Positions 1-7,772 of a stretch of 64,000 nucleotides of DNA are shown one piece after another. Numbering within the stretch: the stretch's first letter is position 1; each line of letters opens with the position of its first letter. The stretch is taken from positions 1 through 64,000 of the forward strand of contig JABDIN010000002.1 in assembly GCA_013003715.1 (NCBI GenBank). The letters are read 5' to 3'. Source of the stretch: Desulfobacteraceae bacterium. Its GTDB lineage: Bacteria > Desulfobacterota > Desulfobacteria > Desulfobacterales > Desulfosarcinaceae. Below the pieces are notes generated by a model, which saw only the letters and a list, made by a program, of their open reading frames with translations, was not told where the DNA came from and searched no databases. A program made the translations under genes and the position numbers.

Positions 1-2
1 CC

Positions 3-128
3 AAGGCGTATGTTGCCGACACCTTCCAGCGGTTCAAGGACCGCTATCCCGCCAAACGAGAGAAGATCCCCAAGCCGGTGGCAGGGCTCACCGGGATGTA
101 TTCTTTGAAGCGGTTGTCGGAGGCTTAA
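3..128 (+). CDS. C-terminal 41 residues of a truncated upstream gene, family not recognised
   Basis: An open frame enters from the left edge and stops with TAA at 126-128. The visible tail is basic and Pro/Lys rich (RYPAKREKIPKPV, then GLTGMYSLKRLSEA). Its position next to repeat-bounded cassettes and its basic tail would suit a transposase C-terminus, but no catalytic motif is visible, so this is only a guess. The start lies outside the window. Confidence 0.4.
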   Translation, partial: KAYVADTFQRFKDRYPAKREKIPKPVAGLTGMYSLKRLSEA

Positions 129-145
129 TCGGGATGCATTTCATT

Positions 146-205
146 TATTACGACCCAAGAAATAGTAGCTTTCGTTCGGCAAGGAAGGGAAAGGTAATGA
201 CCAAA
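146..205 (+). pseudogene. Duplicated 3' end of the Phd/YefM antitoxin gene
   Basis: About 60 bases are nearly identical to the last part of the antitoxin gene at 1112-1171, including its stop codon and the bases after it (shared text GACCCAAGAAATAGTAG and GGCAAGGAAGGGAAAGG). The rest of the gene is absent. As at the intact gene, the R1 repeat begins a few bases downstream, so a gene-end/repeat junction appears twice. Confidence 0.75.
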
Positions 206-212
206 GCGGTCC

Positions 213-450
213 TTAAGTAATCCAGTAACTCGACACCGCCTCGATATTTCAGTATAACCATTTCATACCGCGATCTGCCAGACTCGACGCCTCTGGCGTT
301 CTTCACCATGTGATCATCCGGGGGATCGAACGAAAAAAAATATTCCGAAACGAAACCGATCACATCGATTTTCTTGACCGGTTGGCGGTTCTTTTGCCGG
401 AAACCCTTGGGTAGTGCGAGGGCTGAGTACTTTATTTGGTTACTGACGGA
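213..450 (+). repeat. R1 dispersed repeat, copy A (full length)
   Basis: Full-length copy of a ~240-bp repeat. It starts TTAAGTAATCCAGTAACTCG and ends TTTGGTTACTGACGGA. The ends form an imperfect inverted repeat sharing AGTAATC. The interior contains GATCATCCGGGGGATCGAACG and GGTTCTTTTGCCGGAAACCC, seen also in copies C, E and F. A minus-strand frame of ~80 codons is open through this copy but is shifted in E and F, so coding is unlikely. Confidence 0.85.
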
Positions 451-492
451 CGCTCCCTCTTTTACCCGATTATCAGAGACTTAATTCTGATC

Positions 493-532
493 TTGACAAA
501 TCCAAAGATAGTTGTACAATTGTACATATAAT
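493..532 (+). promoter_or_regulatory. Promoter and operator of the toxin-antitoxin operon
   Basis: A -35 box TTGACA (493-498) and -10 box TACAAT (515-520) are 16 bp apart. The perfect 14-bp palindrome TGTACAATTGTACA (513-526) overlaps the -10 box and holds two TGTACA cores. YefM antitoxins are known to bind TGTACA-core palindromes in their own promoters, so this fits the Phd/YefM-like antitoxin downstream. A TATAAT at 527-532 is too far from this -35 box. Confidence 0.65.
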
Positions 533-550
533 AAAAATCTGGAGCTTGGT

Positions 551-943
551 ATGGATCTCGTCGTAGACACCTCTGCGTTAATTGCAGTTATCGTGGGAGA
601 ACCCGAACGGAAAAAGATTATTGATTTTACATCAGGCAATTCACTGATAGGACCCGGATCAATTCCCTGGGAAATCGGCAATGCCTTCTCGGCTATGTTT
701 AAACAAGACAGGATAACACTTAAAGAAGCCCAAAAAGGTATATCGATATTCAATAGTATTCCTCTCCGGTATGTTGAAATCGATTTTTCCAATGTGCTGA
801 AACTGTCGAAGGAGATCAACATTTATGCCTATGACGCTTATTTTTTAGACTGTGCCGTTAGACATAAAGCGCCTTTTTTAACCTTGGATAAGAGATTAAA
901 GAACGCAGCTAAAAGTATTAATATTGGGATTTTGGAGATCTAA
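551..943 (+). CDS. vapC: PIN-domain toxin (VapC-like ribonuclease)
   Basis: 130-residue single PIN domain, the usual size for VapC toxins, which are Mg-dependent RNases. The N-terminal VVDTSALIAV carries the first catalytic Asp, IPWEIGNAF the conserved Glu, and YDAYFLDCAV plus LTLDKRL the C-terminal acidic residues. The ATG at 551 is chosen because PIN domains begin right at the MxxVDTSAL motif; an upstream in-frame ATG at 512 would lie in the -10/operator region. The antitoxin gene follows 1 base after the stop, so toxin precedes antitoxin, the reverse of the usual order. The cognate is Phd/YefM-like rather than VapB-like. Confidence 0.85.
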   Translation: MDLVVDTSALIAVIVGEPERKKIIDFTSGNSLIGPGSIPWEIGNAFSAMFKQDRITLKEAQKGISIFNSIPLRYVEIDFSNVLKLSKEINIYAYDAYFLDCAVRHKAPFLTLDKRLKNAAKSINIGILEI

Positions 944-944
944 A

Positions 945-1163
945 ATGCAAGTTTATACATACTCAGAGGCACGACAAAAACTGGCTTTGGTGCTTAAAAA
1001 CGCTGAGGATACCGGAAAGGTTTTGATCCGGAGAAAAGACGGTAAATGTTTCGCGTTGGTTCCGGAAAAAAATATGTCTTCTCCGTTGGATGTACCATCG
1101 ATTAATGCCAAAATTACGACCCAAGAAATAGTAGATTTCGTTCGGCAAGGAAGGGAAAGGTAA
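945..1163 (+). CDS. Phd/YefM-family antitoxin
   Basis: 72 residues starting MQVYTYSEARQKLALVL, the Phd/YefM N-terminal DNA-binding fold, followed by GKVLIRRKDGKCFALVPE. The C-terminal tail (ITTQEIVDFVRQGRER) is the likely toxin-neutralising part. The ATG at 945 is one base after the toxin stop, so translation is probably coupled; an earlier in-frame ATG at 924 would overlap the toxin without benefit. It should repress the operon through the TGTACA palindrome. Its 3' end is duplicated at 146-205. Confidence 0.8.
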   Translation: MQVYTYSEARQKLALVLKNAEDTGKVLIRRKDGKCFALVPEKNMSSPLDVPSINAKITTQEIVDFVRQGRER

Positions 1164-1178
1164 TGACCAAAGGGGGCA

Positions 1179-1316
1179 TTAAATAATCCAGTAACTCGAC
1201 ACTGCCTCGATATTTCAGTATAACCATTTCGTGCCACGATCAGCCAGACTCGACGCCCCTGGCGTTTCTCACCATGTGATCATCCGGGGGATTGAACGAA
1301 AAAAGTATTTCGAAAC
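1179..1316 (+). repeat. R1 repeat, copy B (right half missing)
   Basis: Begins TTAAATAATCCAGTAACTCG 16 bases after the antitoxin stop and matches copy A to about CGAAACC. The right half of the repeat (the GGTTCTTTTGCCGG part and right terminus) is absent. Beyond 1316 the sequence passes into a different short repeat (1324-1344). Confidence 0.8.
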
Positions 1317-1323
1317 CTGCACA

Positions 1324-1344
1324 GATAGGGGACGATGGTGACAT
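1324..1344 (-). repeat. Short repeat related to the 32-bp element, inverted
   Basis: GATAGGGGACGATGGTGACAT resembles the reverse complement of the 32-bp repeats at 1453-1484 and 2038-2069 over about 20 bases. It therefore forms an inverted pair with them. Confidence 0.5.
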
Positions 1345-1452
1345 ATTGACACATTCTCTATTCGGTATAAACGCCTAACAGACGGTAACTGAGAGAGATG
1401 AATATATTTCAGTGCTGCCGGTTAATAAGCGTTAAAATAAAAAAATGTCAAT

Positions 1453-1484
1453 ATTTCACCAACGTCCCTTATGCTCTCCCCGTG
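1453..1484 (+). repeat. 32-bp repeat, copy 1
   Basis: ATTTCACCAACGTCCCTTAT followed by GCTCTCCCCGTG. It matches 2038-2069 at 30 of 32 bases. It covers the last codons of the minus-strand membrane-protein gene, so that protein's final residues come from the repeat. Confidence 0.75.
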
Positions 1485-1912
1485 ACATGCGTTTTCGGCC
1501 ATCTCCATGCAACTAAAACAATCAAGGCGGCAACGCATATTAGTAAGCCGCAGTAAAAAATCCAGAACGTCCAAGAATAAGCAGCTATAGACATGATACC
1601 AATGCCAATATGGAGCATGCCCATGATTATGTTCACCCATCGATTCACCCTTTCTTTAATAATAAGCGTTAGGAATATCATCAAGGCCGGTATAATTGTT
1701 ACTGCAGAAAGGGTGAATAAGGATAACTGAGTGATTTGAATTTCACTATAGAAGCCAGAGATCATCTCGTTGATCTTTCCTGGCATATACATTTTATAAT
1801 AATCAGTATAGATGTATAAAAACATATATACGATCCACAAGGCGGATAGCTTCAGGCGGACATAAAGCATGAACTCGCCAGCTTCTTTTTTAGAAATTTC
1901 CTTGGTATTCAT
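1469..1912 (-). CDS. Small four-helix membrane protein, DUF6326-like
   Basis: 147 residues with about four hydrophobic segments. The N-terminal region LSALWIVYMFLYIYTDYY followed by MYMPGKINEM resembles the DUF6326 family of uncharacterised inner-membrane proteins; that assignment is from memory of the family pattern. Start MNTKEIS at 1912 is preferred over the Met four codons upstream. The final residues (HVTGRA) are encoded by a 32-bp repeat, so the native C-terminus may have been replaced. The gene lies between two copies of that repeat in an AT-rich stretch, which suggests acquisition. Function unknown. Confidence 0.6.
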   Translation of the reverse strand: MNTKEISKKEAGEFMLYVRLKLSALWIVYMFLYIYTDYYKMYMPGKINEMISGFYSEIQITQLSLFTLSAVTIIPALMIFLTLIIKERVNRWVNIIMGMLHIGIGIMSIAAYSWTFWIFYCGLLICVAALIVLVAWRWPKTHVTGRA

Positions 1913-2037
1913 AGAAAGCCTCAATTTTAAACAGTTTCAAAACCAACAAAAGGTGGTTGGTCAAGTCATTCAATCGGGTTGATGACCTTTATATTTTTAA
2001 AGGATGAAATGAAGTGGTCAGCAAAATCGGACACAAG

Positions 2038-2069
2038 ATTTCACCAACGTCCCCTATGCTCTCCCGGTG
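2038..2069 (+). repeat. 32-bp repeat, copy 2, truncating the flavodoxin gene
   Basis: ATTTCACCAACGTCCCCTAT then GCTCTCCCGGTG, 30 of 32 bases identical to 1453-1484. The minus-strand flavodoxin frame reads into it and ends at an artificial stop inside it. Confidence 0.75.
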
Positions 2070-2370
2070 TATCATAATAAAAAACAACAGGAGAACCGAT
2101 CACAATGAGATCCACATTGGAAGCGGTTGATTTGTCAATATCACGCAGGTCTCCATAAACAACCTTGATTCCATTCTTTTCAAGCGTTTTTGCAAGAACT
2201 TTTCCGCATTTTTGAGTATTACCGGTCTGGCTGTACCAAAGAACGGCGGCATTCTTGATTTCATTTGATTTTAATGGAACTTTTGCCTCTATAGTTTTGA
2301 GGGGAATGCAGGATGGTAAAACAGGGAAGATTGCGGCTGCTGCCATTATGACACTTTTTTTAAAAAACAC
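2041..2370 (-). pseudogene. Truncated flavodoxin-like protein
   Basis: The N-terminal segment has a hydrophobic stretch (MAAAAIFPVLPSC, possibly a lipobox). It then has the flavodoxin FMN-phosphate loop AAVLWYSQTGNTQKCGKVLAK, a DLRDIDKS region and DLIVIGSPV, as in exported flavodoxin-family proteins. The frame runs into the 32-bp repeat after VFYYDTP and stops (GEHRGRW), so roughly the C-terminal half of the fold is missing. Probably non-functional; the break coincides exactly with a repeat. Confidence 0.65.
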
Positions 2371-2576
2371 CGTCTATTTTTCATGGACCTTACCTTTTTA
2401 AATAAAAGTCTGATTAGCGAACAATACGACTCGAATCCAACCGAAATCAAGTCTTCTGTTTGATCTGTTAGTGTTCATTTAACTCTTTTTTACATTTTTC
2501 TATTCTCAACAAATTTCTTAATCGAAACTTTCAATAATCAGTAAGAGCGTGTTATTTTGATCGAATTTTTATTTTT

Positions 2577-3560
2577 CTATGTGCTATGCTTCACAGTTAT
2601 AACAACATTACCTTTTTTATGCCCCTTACTTACGTATTCATGCGCTTGTACAATTTGTTCTAATGGATAGCGTCTATCAATAACTGGCTTTAACTTACCA
2701 GCGGCTATTAGCTCCTTAACAATTAAAATTGCTTTTTTCTTTTCTACAGACATGCCACTTATTAAACGCTTGCCACTTATAATTGCAGTCCAAAAATGCA
2801 TTAAAGTATTTTTTACAAAATTGCCAGTTGTAATTAAATACCGTCCTTTGGGTTTTAAAATATTTTTACATTTTGAAAAAGTACTCTTTCCTACTGTATC
2901 GAATATCATGTCATAGGCTTCTTCATTTTTTGTAAAATCATTTTGAGTATAATTAATGACCTGGTCTGCACCTAATGATTTAACAAGATCAACATTGGCA
3001 CCACTGCAAACACCTGTTACATGCGCACCAAAGTCTTTGCCTAGCTGAACAGCAGCAGTGCCAATACTGCCAGATGCACCAATAATCAATATTTTTTCAC
3101 CTTTTTGGATTTTCCCTTTATCTTTCATAAAGAATAGTGCTGTGGTAGCACCATCAACAATAGCAGCACTTTCATCGTATGATAGTTCGTCTGGTTTAAT
3201 ATCAATTGACGCGCTTTCAGGTAAGCACTTATACTCTGCATAAGCACCAGCTGCAAATCCTGTAAAACCAAATATCTCATCTCCCTTTTTAAAGCGCTTC
3301 ACATTCTTTCCGACCTGCTCAATGACTCCAGCAAGCTCAATTCCCATAATTTGATATTTCTTTTTGGGCTTTGTAAACCCCAGCACGACTCTGCCCATTA
3401 GCGTAGCCGCTTCTCGCATCATACAATCTGCTGCTGTTACGGTTGTGGCATAAATTTTTACCAATACTTCATTATCTTTGGGAGTCGGTTTTGTGACCTC
3501 ATTTAGCTTGAGTACACCTGGGGTTCCATATTTTTTATAAACGATTGCTTTCATTTTCAT
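2577..3560 (-). CDS. NAD(P)-dependent alcohol dehydrogenase / quinone oxidoreductase (MDR family)
   Basis: 327 residues, the normal length for zinc-independent medium-chain dehydrogenases/reductases of the quinone-oxidoreductase type, which reduce quinones or enals with NAD(P)H. Visible are the GroES-like N-terminal domain (EVLVKIYATTVTAADCMMRE, IMGIELAGVIEQVGKNV) and the Rossmann motif ILIIGASGSIGTAAVQLG. The classical catalytic zinc ligands are not evident. It is AT-rich with codon use unlike the core genes to the right, suggesting transfer, perhaps from a Firmicute. An AraC regulator starts upstream on the same strand, 15 bases away, and probably controls it. Confidence 0.85.
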   Translation of the reverse strand: MKMKAIVYKKYGTPGVLKLNEVTKPTPKDNEVLVKIYATTVTAADCMMREAATLMGRVVLGFTKPKKKYQIMGIELAGVIEQVGKNVKRFKKGDEIFGFTGFAAGAYAEYKCLPESASIDIKPDELSYDESAAIVDGATTALFFMKDKGKIQKGEKILIIGASGSIGTAAVQLGKDFGAHVTGVCSGANVDLVKSLGADQVINYTQNDFTKNEEAYDMIFDTVGKSTFSKCKNILKPKGRYLITTGNFVKNTLMHFWTAIISGKRLISGMSVEKKKAILIVKELIAAGKLKPVIDRRYPLEQIVQAHEYVSKGHKKGNVVITVKHST

Positions 3561-3575
3561 TGCCTCTCACGACAA

Positions 3576-4490
3576 TTAATTTCTATACTCAGCTGGTGAC
3601 ATACCTGTTTTAGTTTTAAATAATTTTGAAAAATGCTGTGGATAGTCAAATCCTAATGCATAAGCGATTTGATTAATTGGCTCATTTGTACTCACCAATA
3701 AATTTCTTCCTTTTTCAATTATACTATAATGAATATGTTCCTGAGTATTTTTACCAGTTTCTCTTTTAAGTAAGTCACTCAGATAATTAGCTGAATAACC
3801 CATTTCTTTTGCACATTGTTTCACACTAAGCAAGCCATTGGATTCCAATTTGTCTGACTCAAAATAGGCAGTTATAAATGCTTCGAACTTCATTACAAGG
3901 TCTTTGTTTACATTTGATCGGGTAATAAATTGCCGCCCATAAAAACGTTTGCAATAGTTTAGAAGCAATTCAATATTTGAAACAATTAATTCTTTGCTAA
4001 AATCATCCATATTTTGACTGTACTCATGTTCTATGGTTTTAACAATATCGGTAACAGTGTACCTTTCTTTCTCTGATATATGTAACGCTTCGTGTGAGTC
4101 ATAATTAAAAAAAGTATACCCATTCATTTTATTAACCAAAGAACTTTTTCGAATCAAATCAGGATGAAATAAAAGTACCCATCCATTCCACTCTGCTTTC
4201 TCAGATACATCAGATTTTTTAATTGGCATAACGGTTTGTTCTGGCGCCATAAACATCAATGTCCCTTCTTGAAAATCATAATGTTGTCTTCCATACAAAA
4301 TTTGACATTCCTGACCATTTTTCAAACTCACTGCATATAGACTGGAAATAACCTGATAATTCATGATTGGGATTTTCAACTGTTTCATTTTTTCTGGTTC
4401 AATAAGTGTAATCAATGGATGCTTGGGGCTTTTATAACCTATGATGTCATGTACTTGAGCAATAGATTCAATTCTTATGATAGTATTCAT
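3576..4490 (-). CDS. AraC-family transcriptional regulator
   Basis: 304 residues. The last ~100 hold the AraC double helix-turn-helix: LLSVKQCAKEMGYSANYLSD is the first HTH, and EPINQIAYALGFDYPQHFSK leads into KTKTGMSPAEYRN, the family's typical ending. The N-terminal ~190 residues are the effector or oligomerisation part and give no specific ligand clue. It is transcribed just ahead of the MDR oxidoreductase (15-base gap) and shares its AT-rich composition, so the pair looks like one transferred regulatory unit. Confidence 0.85.
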   Translation of the reverse strand: MNTIIRIESIAQVHDIIGYKSPKHPLITLIEPEKMKQLKIPIMNYQVISSLYAVSLKNGQECQILYGRQHYDFQEGTLMFMAPEQTVMPIKKSDVSEKAEWNGWVLLFHPDLIRKSSLVNKMNGYTFFNYDSHEALHISEKERYTVTDIVKTIEHEYSQNMDDFSKELIVSNIELLLNYCKRFYGRQFITRSNVNKDLVMKFEAFITAYFESDKLESNGLLSVKQCAKEMGYSANYLSDLLKRETGKNTQEHIHYSIIEKGRNLLVSTNEPINQIAYALGFDYPQHFSKLFKTKTGMSPAEYRN

Positions 4491-4696
4491 CCTGTCTCCT
4501 TACTAACACAAAATTGCGTTCTTATTTATTTTAGATGACCTAACTATAGATGATAATGACTTGTAAATAAATAAACATACTACGGATAATCGAATACATT
4601 TTACTGATAAAAATATAAAAAGCATAGTTGAAAGAACCAATGGTAAGATCCATGGCCATAGTGTATTTCCCATTCGGGGACCGTCGAGGGACATCC

Positions 4697-4934
4697 TTAT
4701 GTAATCCAGTAACTCGACACCGCCTCGATATTTCAGTATAACCCTTTCATGCCATGATCAGCCAGACCCGACGCCCCTGGCGTTCTTCACCATGTGATCA
4801 TCCGGGGGATCGAACGAAAAAAAATATTCCGAAACGACACCGATCGCATCGATTTTCTTGACCGGCTGGCGGTTCTTTTGCCGGAAACCCTTGGGTAGTC
4901 CAGGGGGTGAGTACTTTATTTGATTACTGCCGGA
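4697..4934 (+). repeat. R1 repeat, copy C (full length)
   Basis: Starts TTATGTAATCCAGTAACTCG and ends TTTGATTACTGCCGGA, with the same interior as copy A. Just outside lie AGGGACAT on the left and GTCCCCC on the right, suggesting an outer GGGAC/GTCCC inverted repeat. Same orientation as all other copies. Confidence 0.85.
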
Positions 4935-5100
4935 AGTCCCCCTCTCTCCCCTCTTTTCGTTGCGTGTTGATTTAGATATAGTGTATATCGGAAACATCCG
5001 ACATATGGCGGCATATGTACACTTAACCGGCTCAACCGATTTGGAAAAACCAATGCCCTTCAACGTGATCAAACCAGTCCTGCTTGCCTTGGAAAATAGA

Positions 5101-5928
5101 ATGGGTTGGCGATATTTGATATTCACCCCGGTGGCAGCGGTCGTTTTGCATATTGCTAGCGCTTCCGCCTGGGCGCTGGAGCTGACACTGCCGGAAAGGG
5201 CCTTTCAAGGGGATATGATCGTCGGAAAAGTCGATCCGGCATCAGACATCTGGTCCGGCAGCAAAGCGCTGTCGGTAAGCAGAGACGGTTATTTTGTAAT
5301 CGGTGTACCCAGGGATCAAAAAAGCGATGTGGTGGTGCTGGCTAAAAAGGGTGATGAGCGGATCAAGCGAACCATTCGCATCATGGCCCAAAAATGGCTG
5401 ATTGAGAGAATTAATGGCTTACCTGAGAAAACAGTCAGCCCGGATCCGGAAACGCTTCGCCGCATAAAAGAAGATAACCTCAGGGTCGCGACGGTTCGTA
5501 CATCTTTTCTTTCTTCACCGGCGCTTTTTGTCGACAAAGGGTTTGTCATGCCCCTGAAAGGACGTATAAGCGGTGTCTTCGGCAGCCAGAGGGTATTAAA
5601 CGGTGAACCCCGAAGCCCCCACCCTGGTCTGGATATTGCCGCCCCAGGCGGAACACCGATAGTCAGCCCCGGAGACGGAATCGTTCGATTAACGGCAAAT
5701 GAGATGGTGCTTATGGGCAATACCCTGATCGTGGATCACGGTTTGGGAGTGAGTTCCATTTTCATTCATTTGAACCGGATTCTGGTCAAGGAAGGCGACA
5801 TTGTTTCCCAGGGGGATGTGATCGCTCAGGTGGGACAAACCGGACGGTCTACCGGGCCGCACCTGCATTGGGGGGTGTATGTGGGTACAATTGCCGTTGA
5901 TCCTCAGAGAATCGTACCCAGACGATAG
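5101..5928 (+). CDS. M23-family metallopeptidase (LytM-like, exported)
   Basis: 275 residues. M23 peptidases are zinc endopeptidases that cut peptidoglycan cross-links. The C-terminal LytM domain has HPGLDIAAPGGTPI (first zinc His and Asp), HGLGVSSIFIHL and GPHLHWGVYV (HxH zinc/catalytic pair), so it looks active. The start at 5101 gives a clean signal peptide (MGWRYLIFTPVAAVVLHIASASAWA); in-frame ATGs at 4960 and 5053 would add a hydrophilic leader. The linker region contains an Arg/Lys-rich helix. It sits between R1 copies C and D, with the stop only 8 bases before copy D. Confidence 0.9.
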   Translation: MGWRYLIFTPVAAVVLHIASASAWALELTLPERAFQGDMIVGKVDPASDIWSGSKALSVSRDGYFVIGVPRDQKSDVVVLAKKGDERIKRTIRIMAQKWLIERINGLPEKTVSPDPETLRRIKEDNLRVATVRTSFLSSPALFVDKGFVMPLKGRISGVFGSQRVLNGEPRSPHPGLDIAAPGGTPIVSPGDGIVRLTANEMVLMGNTLIVDHGLGVSSIFIHLNRILVKEGDIVSQGDVIAQVGQTGRSTGPHLHWGVYVGTIAVDPQRIVPRR

Positions 5929-5935
5929 GGGATAC

Positions 5936-6047
5936 TTAAGTAACCCAATAACTTGACATCACCTCGATTTTCTTGACCGGCTGGCGGTTCTTTTGCCGGA
6001 AACCCTTGGGTAGTGCAAGGGCTGAGTACTTTATTTGATTACTGACG
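5936..6047 (+). repeat. R1 repeat, copy D (internal deletion)
   Basis: Has both R1 ends (TTAAGTAACCCAATAACTTG and TTTGATTACTGACG) but lacks about 125 internal bases. The junction CCTCGATTTTC joins the left CCTCGAT to the right CATCGATTTTC of the full repeat, so the deletion happened between short TCGAT repeats. Confidence 0.8.
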
Positions 6048-6126
6048 TTATTTGCCCTAAAATTTAAGACTGCCAGTATAGTCCATGCTTATTGGGAATT
6101 CAGGGGGACATCCCGCCCACCCTGCT

Positions 6127-7302
6127 TCAGCCCACCCCACAGATGTCGGCATCTGTCCATGATACAATGCGAAACTCATGCTGTTTGTAAGAGGTATCTC
6201 CTCCGTAGATGAGTGTTGGTTCCGTTCCTGTGTCTCCGGAGATGGTCATCCATTTTTTCAATCCTTTGAAGTAGGATTGATTGATGGTTTTTCCGGATTT
6301 GATTTCAATGGGCTTCAGATGAACCCCCAGATCTTCCAATAGATCAATTTCATTCCCGCTGCGATCTCTCCAGAAGTAATAATTGGGGTGCAATCCCATG
6401 TTATAAATTGCTTTTAGAAATTCACTGATAATAAAGGATTCAAAAAGTGATCCTCTCAGGGAGTGAATGTTCAACTGGTCGGGGTTATGGATGGATAAAA
6501 GCCATGCCGCAAGACCGCTATCATAAAAATAGAGTTTCGGTGTTTTTATCATCCGTTTATTAAAATTTGCATGATGGGGTTGAAGCAGAAAAACGATGTA
6601 GCTGGCCTCAAGAATAGATATCCAGGCTTTTGCCGTGTTATGGTTGATACCGCAATCTTCGGCAAGACCGGATAGATTCACAAGTTGACCGATTCTTCCC
6701 GCGCACAATCGAATAAACCGCTGGAAAGTGCTGAGATCCCGGATATTGATCATTTGTCGCACATCCCGCTCGATGTACGTCTGGATATAGTTCCCATACC
6801 AAACGCCCGGGTCCAGATTCCTGTCATGGACAGGGGGATAGAGTCCTGAAAACAGTGTAATATCGAGATCATTTAAATCGAATTTAGTTTGATTCTGCGA
6901 GACCAGTTCCGGGTATGTAAATGGCAGTAAATGAACAAGGCCGACTCTTCCGGCCAGAGACTGGGAAATGCCGGAAAACAGCCCGAATTGTTGTGAACCG
7001 GTTAATACGAAACGGCCGGGTTGCTCATTCTCATCAAGTATTTCCTGGAGGTATGAAAACAGCTCTGGTGAGCGCTGGGCCTCATCAAACACGGCACCCT
7101 TTCTATATTTTTCCAGAAATCCCCTGGGATCGATCTGAGACATTTCTCTCAGATCCGGGTTTTCAAGGGAGACGTAGGGTAGGTTCCCGAATACATGCTT
7201 CGCCAGTGTTGTTTTCCCTGATTGTCGGGGACCGGTAATGGCTATCGCAGGATATCCTTTTGATAGTTCCATCAGTGTTTTTTCGGCATGTCTTGGAATC
7301 AT
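6127..7302 (-). CDS. AAA+ ATPase with DUF4143 domain
   Basis: 391 residues. The N-terminal AAA domain has Walker A GPRQSGKTT and Walker B GAVFDEAQ, then FVLTGSQQF (sensor-like). The C-terminal part (IEIKSGKTI, FYFWRDRSGNEIDLL-like text) is DUF4143, which has nuclease-like ExK residues. The family is widespread, often on mobile DNA, and of unknown role. The ATG at 7302 (MIPRHAEKTL) is chosen because it begins the conserved domain; the alternative at 7350 lies inside a perfect inverted repeat. It is the only R1-bounded module here with a single minus-strand gene. Confidence 0.85.
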   Translation of the reverse strand: MIPRHAEKTLMELSKGYPAIAITGPRQSGKTTLAKHVFGNLPYVSLENPDLREMSQIDPRGFLEKYRKGAVFDEAQRSPELFSYLQEILDENEQPGRFVLTGSQQFGLFSGISQSLAGRVGLVHLLPFTYPELVSQNQTKFDLNDLDITLFSGLYPPVHDRNLDPGVWYGNYIQTYIERDVRQMINIRDLSTFQRFIRLCAGRIGQLVNLSGLAEDCGINHNTAKAWISILEASYIVFLLQPHHANFNKRMIKTPKLYFYDSGLAAWLLSIHNPDQLNIHSLRGSLFESFIISEFLKAIYNMGLHPNYYFWRDRSGNEIDLLEDLGVHLKPIEIKSGKTINQSYFKGLKKWMTISGDTGTEPTLIYGGDTSYKQHEFRIVSWTDADICGVG

Positions 7303-7316
7303 AGGGTATGGATATA

Positions 7317-7365
7317 ACAAAAACGCGCTAATTGTCAATTGAATTAACAATTAGCGCGTTTTTGT
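7317..7365. promoter_or_regulatory. Perfect 19-bp inverted repeat upstream of the DUF4143 ATPase gene
   Basis: Arms ACAAAAACGCGCTAATTGT (7317-7335) and ACAATTAGCGCGTTTTTGT (7347-7365) are exact reverse complements with an 11-base spacer. The element lies 15 bases upstream of the chosen start codon. Each strand reads as a GCGC-containing stem followed by TTTTT, so it could be a bidirectional terminator/attenuator or a dimeric operator. Confidence 0.7.
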
Positions 7366-7506
7366 CAAATTTAATCCTGGATAGAATGACCAGAAGATGG
7401 TGACTATCTGGTATTGGGACATAGGGGAAGTGGGCCGTCCGTTGGTAATTCATTAACTAGGTGTGCGTGATACGTCCATCAGTTATTCAGGGACCTTCCG
7501 GGGACA

Positions 7507-7743
7507 TTAAGTAACCCAATAACTCGACATCACCTCGATATTTCAGCATAACCATTTCATGCCACGATTGGCCAGACTCGACGCCCTGAAGGTGCTTCAC
7601 AATGTGATCGTCCGGGGGATCGAACGAAAAAAATATTCCGTAACGACACCGATCACATCGATTTTGTCGACCGGTTGGCGGTTCTTTTGCCGGAAACCCT
7701 TGGGTGGTGCGAGGGCTGAGTACTTTATTTGATTACTGACGGA
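7507..7743 (+). repeat. R1 repeat, copy E (full length)
   Basis: TTAAGTAACCCAATAACTCG to TTTGATTACTGACGGA, preceded by GGGGACA. It shares with copy F the variant CCTGAAGGTGCTTCAC and a seven-A run where A and C have eight, so E and F form a subfamily. Confidence 0.85.
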
Positions 7744-7772
7744 CCTCTTTTTTCGCTTACTATAAGAACTGA

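Noticed and set aside
148..363. A conserved peptide encoded on the minus strand of R1 (KGFRQKNRQPVKKID...)
   Set aside because: The frame is open in copy A but interrupted in C and shifted by A-run length changes in E and F. It has no ribosome binding site, so the similarity reflects DNA repeat identity, not a gene.
4503..4694. 63-codon minus-strand frame upstream of the AraC gene
   Set aside because: No ribosome binding site or recognisable motif; it lies in an AT-rich stretch adjoining R1 copy C.
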